From Gammaproteobacteria bacterium (GTDB lineage Bacteria; Pseudomonadota; Gammaproteobacteria; Pseudomonadales; Azotimanducaceae), in NCBI GenBank assembly GCA_028821515.1, contig JAPPGA010000026.1, positions 1-64,000 on the forward strand: a DNA stretch of 64,000 nt, read 5' to 3'. The translations under genes were made by a program, and so were the position numbers. Shown here piece after piece: positions 62,588 through 64,000 of this stretch. The notes beneath the pieces are model-generated. The model searched no databases. It was given only the letters and a program-made list of their open reading frames with translations, and was not told the DNA's origin. Position 1 is the first letter of the stretch. Each line of letters starts with the position of its first letter.

Positions 62588-64000
62588 CTACTCTGATTGG
62601 TCCAGTGGAAACACTGTGCGGAATGCTGCGCCATCATTGCCAGCGTCCGCATAGGGTGTAAAAACAAACTTTTTACCTTCTGTAGTTCGCCGGTCGTCAA
62701 GATCAATACCATATCTTCTCCTTTCCGGCGTTTTTCGGAATCCCGGCCACGGATCTATCTGATCTATGGGTTGTAGCGAAATCTCGTCTGGAACTGAAAT
62801 CAGGTCGCTCTTGCCAACCCAGGTATCGTTGTTGTCGCGCACATCAATTGAAAGTACTTCAGGGCCTCTCTTTAACGCATAGTTGTTCTCGGAAAGAAGC
62901 ACTGTAGTGAGTGGGATACTGAAATTGACTTCAATAACGTACTCGCTGGATCCGTCGATCTCTAGCGATGCGTAGCCATTCCTCAAAGTCGGTGTTAGAT
63001 CATTTCCATCCAGCTTGATCGTAAAGCCTTCGCTCCATTTCGGCACTCGGATGTTGAGCACACCGGTCCAGTCTGGTGGTGTAGTCAACGAAATTACCGT
63101 GATGCCTTCACCCGGGAACTTGCTTTCTTGTTTGATCGTTACGGTTCCATTGGGGGTATCAAGAATCGCAGAACTTGAGTCAAAGAAATTGATGAAAAGC
63201 TCATTGTTACGAGATGCATAGATCATGGATGGTATTCGAGCGATTCCCCGGGGGCCGGACCAGAAACAGCACCTGGTCGGACCGTGGAAGAAGTGCTTTG
63301 AATAACGCAACGGCGTGTAGTAGCACCACTTCATACCGTCATCAGATTGGGCGCTAAGTAACGCATTATAGGTGGTTCTCTCCAAGGCTTCTGCGAATTC
63401 CGCGCGGCCAGTTATCTCGTACAGCCTTTGAGTAAGAAAAATCGACTCAGTTGTCGCGCATGTTTCTTGTAGTTTTCCATCGGGGTTGTCGTTAAGGGGG
63501 CCTTCGTATAGGTTCTCATTCTCGCCCAGGGAACCCGTGGGGAACTCGTGCAGGTTGACCAGCTCTCGCCAGATACCAAGCAGAACATCGAATGACTTCT
63601 GATCGTTCCTGGCTACCGCCAAATCGACCATGCCCGTGAGGGCAGCGCCCAGCATGTAGGGGTGAACGATATGCGGTTGTCCCGTCTTCTTCATATTCCG
63701 CAGAGGTTCGAAATGCTGAACTACACTTTCCACGAATCCACATAGTTCTTCTTTTCCGGTGTGCCTATACAGGCGCATCATCTGATTGATAATGGCCACA
63801 TTGGTGAAACCTCGACCCTGAGCAAGAAAATCTGCGTGGTCGTGATCGATGGGGTCGTAGGTTTGAAGGATCCAGTCCCCGATACGTGTTGCACATTCCA
63901 GAGACTTGCGTTCGTGCCGCAGTTCGTAGTGCGTCAGCAGTCCGATCAGGCAGGTCCACTGAACCCATACATTCCATCCAAGTTCCCAGTCATTCAGATC
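62588..64000 (-). CDS. GH127-like (DUF1680) glycoside hydrolase, 5' end beyond the window
   Basis: The frame is open to the right edge (WELGWNVWVQWTCLIGLLTH is the first visible part), so the N-terminus is missing; a GTG at 63799 is only an internal codon. The family's alpha/alpha barrel and metal-site residues are recognisable: KLQETCATTESIFLTQRLYE with Glu and Cys, then ALLSAQSDDGMKWCYYTPL and GPTRCCFWSGPRGIARIPS with the paired Cys. Members are beta-L-arabinofuranosidases and related enzymes. Codon use is visibly less GC-rich than in the rest of the window, and it lies just beyond a tRNA gene, so it was probably acquired. Confidence 0.85.
   Translation of the reverse strand, partial: DLNDWELGWNVWVQWTCLIGLLTHYELRHERKSLECATRIGDWILQTYDPIDHDHADFLAQGRGFTNVAIINQMMRLYRHTGKEELCGFVESVVQHFEPLRNMKKTGQPHIVHPYMLGAALTGMVDLAVARNDQKSFDVLLGIWRELVNLHEFPTGSLGENENLYEGPLNDNPDGKLQETCATTESIFLTQRLYEITGRAEFAEALERTTYNALLSAQSDDGMKWCYYTPLRYSKHFFHGPTRCCFWSGPRGIARIPSMIYASRNNELFINFFDSSSAILDTPNGTVTIKQESKFPGEGITVISLTTPPDWTGVLNIRVPKWSEGFTIKLDGNDLTPTLRNGYASLEIDGSSEYVIEVNFSIPLTTVLLSENNYALKRGPEVLSIDVRDNNDTWVGKSDLISVPDEISLQPIDQIDPWPGFRKTPERRRYGIDLDDRRTTEGKKFVFTPYADAGNDGAAFRTVFPLDQSE

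Overview
The window is a GC-rich chromosomal segment of a gammaproteobacterium, most likely an uncultivated environmental one. The signs are gene order and gene content: response regulator (UvrY/GacA type), uvrC, pgsA and tRNA-Cys in that order; dnaX-ybaB-recR; a divergent pspF / pspABC locus; lpxC; YcgN; HrpA; RNase D. Two luciferase-like (LLM) oxidoreductases, a steroid-reductase-like membrane enzyme, MmgE/PrpD, TauD-like and Gfo/Idh/MocA proteins add an oxidative, scavenging metabolism. No genus can be named from the sequence alone.

Left edge (1-5 kb): an eroded accessory zone. It holds the end of an unidentified protein, a shattered tyrosine recombinase, two complete GIY-YIG-type proteins, a Y-family DNA polymerase remnant that still has a perfect LexA box, a D-2-hydroxyacid dehydrogenase and a 7 x 13 bp tandem array. 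From 5 to 11.4 kb: an Lrp/AsnC regulator divergent from hpd and a second VOC protein, a YbdK-type carboxylate-amine ligase, an LLM oxidoreductase, a secreted unknown and a steroid-reductase-like membrane protein. From 11.4 to 16.4 kb: the tRNA-Cys/pgsA/uvrC/response-regulator cluster, interrupted by a two-gene HEPN pair. From 16.6 to 24.7 kb: gcdH, pyrF and a ferredoxin on one strand, coaE and a PHP protein on the other, a small regulator/membrane pair, a TPR protein and a TlpA-like protein with three internal repeats. An AAA_14/DUF4143 ATPase with AT-rich flanks sits just before tRNA-Ala and gltX.

From 27.9 to 33.6 kb: lpxC, a TerB-like protein, a partner-switch pair (PP2C phosphatase with a degenerate receiver, plus a STAS protein) and a compact bufferin/Hvf-type RiPP operon. 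That operon encodes a Cys-containing precursor with an acidic Gly/Asp tail, an MNIO maturase and its partner, and has an operator-like inverted repeat and a strong intercistronic hairpin. From 33.6 to 48.9 kb: mostly housekeeping genes (hrpA, a VWA/MoxR pair, vapBC, ycgN, rnd, recR, ybaB, dnaX, a GDPD) and the phage-shock locus with an extra small membrane protein that shares the PspC tail motif.

From 49.6 to 56.1 kb: ThuA, a beta-helix protein, an LLM enzyme, a Gfo/Idh/MocA dehydrogenase and a TauD-like oxygenase, which looks like a sugar or sugar-derivative scavenging locus. The right end holds a secreted spondin/FnIII protein, an MmgE/PrpD enzyme, the SRP RNA gene and a large subtilase-like surface protein. 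It also holds a tandemly duplicated tRNA-Ser(GGA) region in which one copy is split in its T-loop by an 88 bp string of hairpins. The SRP RNA and both tRNA-Ser copies share the same promoter. Beyond the intact tRNA-Ser, a visibly less GC-rich GH127-like glycosidase gene runs off the right edge.
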